A stretch of 7,835 nt of DNA from an uncultured Desulfovibrio sp. (GTDB lineage Bacteria; Desulfobacterota; Desulfovibrionia; Desulfovibrionales; Desulfovibrionaceae), in NCBI GenBank assembly GCA_900555975.1, contig USNI01000041.1, positions 1 to 7,835 of the forward strand, written 5' to 3'. How positions within the stretch are numbered: the first letter of the stretch is position 1; each line of letters starts with the position of its first letter. The notes under the pieces were generated by a model, which saw only the letters and a program-made list of their open reading frames with translations, had not been told where the DNA came from and searched no databases. Both the position numbers and the translations under genes were made by a program. This document shows positions 6,515-7,835 of the stretch, piece by piece.

Positions 6515-6649
6515 TTAGGCGGACAGGCTCTTGCGGCCCTTGGCACGACGGCGGCTGATAACGGCGCGACCGTTGGGAGTGCTCATGCGGGCGCGGAAGC
6601 CGTGAGTACGCTTTCTGCTGATCTTGCTGGGCTGATACGTTCTTTTCAT
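6515..6649 (-). CDS. rpmH: Large ribosomal subunit protein bL34
   Basis: This 44-residue basic protein of the large ribosomal subunit, too short for most ORF listings, translates as [20 protein letters not shown], continuing [20 protein letters not shown] and ending SLSA. That is the canonical bL34 sequence and length (MKRTYQPS start, [15 protein letters not shown]). The start ATG (6649-6647) is preceded by AAGGAG 10 bases upstream; the stop is TAA at 6517-6515. A clear promoter lies about 36 bases before the ATG. It is the first gene of the rpmH-rnpA-yidD-yidC-jag cluster. Confidence 0.98.
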   Translation of the reverse strand: MKRTYQPSKISRKRTHGFRARMSTPNGRAVISRRRAKGRKSLSA

Positions 6650-6684
6650 GACGCGCGGTCTCCTTAGTGAGATTGGAACATTCG

Positions 6685-6713
6685 GGTATAGCGCTCCTTG
6701 CCTCTTCCGTCAA
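6685..6713 (-). promoter_or_regulatory. Sigma70-type promoter of rpmH operon
   Basis: On the minus strand TTGACG (6713-6708) and TATACC (6690-6685) are separated by exactly 17 bases, a near-consensus -35/-10 pair. Transcription should start near 6678, giving a leader of about 30 bases before the rpmH ATG, with AAGGAG inside it. A short inverted repeat (TTCCG/CGGAA) spans the -35 element. Confidence 0.8.
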
Positions 6714-6936
6714 GTCGGAAAGGCCGGGGGCGCATCTCAAGCTTCCCATAGGAGGGACGCTGCAAGGCCTATGTGTATGCCGACGGATGATTCCGGGCAA
6801 GCATTTAAAAGGGGCTTTTTCATTTTTTTTGCCGCATTCCGCCGCCGTGCGGCCGTGCCGTGCGGATGACAAAGACGTCGTTTGCGCATAGACTGCCCCG
6901 ACAGACAGGCCGCTTCTGCGGCAAAAAGGAGCACTC
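6714..6936. other. Divergent intergenic region between rpmH and the kinase gene
   Basis: Beyond the rpmH promoter this stretch has no gene. It holds a small AAAAG-GGG-CTTTT hairpin followed by a run of eight T (6807-6830), three overlapping copies of GCCGTGC (6844-6850, 6852-6858, 6857-6863), and a 5-bp hairpin (6909-6913 with 6918-6922) just before the kinase ribosome-binding site. I see no DnaA-box-like TTATCCACA motif and no dnaA gene. No convincing plus-strand promoter could be fixed. Confidence 0.55.
6926..6931 (+). promoter_or_regulatory. Ribosome-binding site of the kinase gene
   Basis: AAGGAG lies 5 bases before ATG 6937 and fixes that start. A GC-rich 5-bp hairpin ends four bases upstream (6922) and could affect access to it. 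Confidence 0.8.
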
Positions 6937-7803
6937 ATGCAGGGCGTCCCGGTTCTCCGCGTTGCGGCCATACACGATCTTTCCGGTTTCGGCAGAGCTT
7001 CTCTGACCGTGGCCATCCCCATTCTTGCGACCATGGGCATTCAGGTGTGTCCGCTGCCCACGGCGGTACTTTCCTCACAGACGTCCGGAGTCGACGACTT
7101 CACCTTTCTTGATCTCACCGACCAGATGGCTCCCATGATGGATCACTGGGCGCGCCTCGGTCTGAAGTTCGACGCCGTCTATTCCGGTTTTCTCGGCAGT
7201 CCGGATCAGTCCGGTCTTGCCGGGCGCTGCATCCGCGAGTTTCGTGCGCCGGGCGGCATAGCCGTGGTCGACCCCGTTCTCGGCGACAACGGCAGCCTTG
7301 ATCCCACGCAGACGCCGGAAATGGTGGAAGCCATGCGCAGCCTTGTGCGTCAGGCCGACATCATCACGCCCAATCTTACGGAAGCGGCCTTTCTGCTCAA
7401 TGAGCCGTACAGGCCGGACATCAGTCTGCAGGGACTGCGGGATCAGCTCCGTGCTCTTGCCGGCATGGGACCTTCCGCCGTGGTCATCACCAGCGCTCCG
7501 GCTTCCTGCGCGGAGAACATGTCCACCGTGGCCTTTGACGGACGGCGGTTCTGGAGGGTGGAAGTGCCGCATCTGAATGCGTTCTATCCGGGGACCGGCG
7601 ATGCCTTTGCCAGCGTGCTCACAGGCAGTCTTCTTCTCGGAGATTCCCTTCCCGTGGCCGTGGACCGGGCCGTTCACTTCGTCTATCTGGGCATACAGGC
7701 CACCTACGGGTATGACACGCCGCATCGAGACGGCGTTCTTCTTGAGAGAACGCTGCCTTCTCTGCGCATGCCCTTCACCGGCGGCAGCTATACGGAGTTC
7801 TGA
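6937..7803 (+). CDS. Pyridoxamine/pyridoxal kinase-like (PdxY/PdxK family, ribokinase fold)
   Basis: It probably phosphorylates pyridoxal or pyridoxamine with ATP, salvaging vitamin B6 to its cofactor form in the cytoplasm. The 288-residue protein has the family's features in order: an N-terminal substrate region HDLSGFGRASLTVA (13-26), PLPTAVLSSQT (39-49), DAVYSGFLGSPDQ (79-91), the nucleotide/metal segment VDPVLGDNG (111-119), TPNLTEA (144-150), and PGTGDAF (218-224) with the anion hole and likely catalytic Asp222. From memory, DAVxSGxLGSxxQ, PNLxE and GxGD match E. coli PdxY in order. Length is typical (PdxY about 287). The substrate could also be hydroxymethylpyrimidine (ThiD-like), but the SGFLGS and PLPTAVLS segments favour the B6 kinase group. 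The gene is divergent from rpmH and functionally unrelated to it. Confidence 0.88.
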   Translation: MQGVPVLRVAAIHDLSGFGRASLTVAIPILATMGIQVCPLPTAVLSSQTSGVDDFTFLDLTDQMAPMMDHWARLGLKFDAVYSGFLGSPDQSGLAGRCIREFRAPGGIAVVDPVLGDNGSLDPTQTPEMVEAMRSLVRQADIITPNLTEAAFLLNEPYRPDISLQGLRDQLRALAGMGPSAVVITSAPASCAENMSTVAFDGRRFWRVEVPHLNAFYPGTGDAFASVLTGSLLLGDSLPVAVDRAVHFVYLGIQATYGYDTPHRDGVLLERTLPSLRMPFTGGSYTEF

Positions 7804-7825
7804 TTTCCGGCATGCATGGCGGAAA
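7804..7825 (+). terminator. Possible hairpin after the kinase gene
   Basis: TTTCCG (7804-7809) can pair with CGGAAA (7820-7825) across a 10-base loop directly after the stop codon. No T-tract follows before the window ends, so this is only a candidate. Confidence 0.25.
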
Positions 7826-7835
7826 CGCCTGGACG

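Noticed and set aside
6378..7040. Upstream extension of the rnpA frame across rpmH, like the Thermus overlap of these genes
   Set aside because: The frame is open, but the added ~220 residues are not RnpA-like, they cross rpmH, its promoter and the divergent kinase gene, and a normal RnpA N-terminus begins at 6377.

Overview
The window looks like a chromosomal housekeeping segment from a GC-rich Gram-negative bacterium. The most likely source is a gut-type deltaproteobacterium / Desulfovibrionaceae (Bilophila, Mailhella or Desulfovibrio-like). This placement is an inference from the overall character of the proteins (YidC with a long periplasmic domain, Jag with a long charged linker, the short form of phosphatidylserine decarboxylase) and has not been checked by any search.

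Layout. Positions 1-24 hold what appears to be the 3' half of a terminator for a gene left of the window. A plus-strand gene (69-1085) follows; it encodes an unrecognised two-helix membrane protein and ends at a very strong, probably bidirectional terminator (1107-1139). About 250 bases of apparently empty convergent spacer come next. Everything from 1340 to about 6713 is then on the minus strand. Read in its own direction it is rpmH (L34) - rnpA (RNase P protein) - yidD - yidC - jag/khpB, a terminator, then psd - pssA, and a final terminator at 1340-1372. Upstream of rpmH lies a 287-base divergent intergenic region with a clear sigma70-type promoter for rpmH. Beyond it, a plus-strand pyridoxamine/pyridoxal kinase-like gene (6937-7803) runs almost to the window end.

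How the genes work together. rpmH-rnpA-yidD-yidC-jag is the classic cluster linking ribosome assembly, tRNA 5' processing and inner-membrane protein insertion. rnpA/yidD overlap by 4 bases and yidD/yidC by 8 bases, and yidC/jag are 12 bases apart, so translation is probably coupled. Two hairpins between rpmH and rnpA probably reduce or process the downstream message. psd and pssA are consecutive enzymes making phosphatidylethanolamine: PssA makes phosphatidylserine and Psd decarboxylates it. They are 11 bases apart.

The main anomaly is in yidC. Its N-terminal 76 codons are in one frame and end at a TGA, while the remaining ~460 codons are in another frame. The break lies at a short C/CT-rich stretch (about 5487-5500), and two missing bases would restore the expected family sequence. 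Because YidC is normally essential, this is either an assembly or sequencing error, a real recent mutation, or (least likely) recoding. I found no mobile element, CRISPR array, tRNA/rRNA gene or clear new defence-type system in the window.
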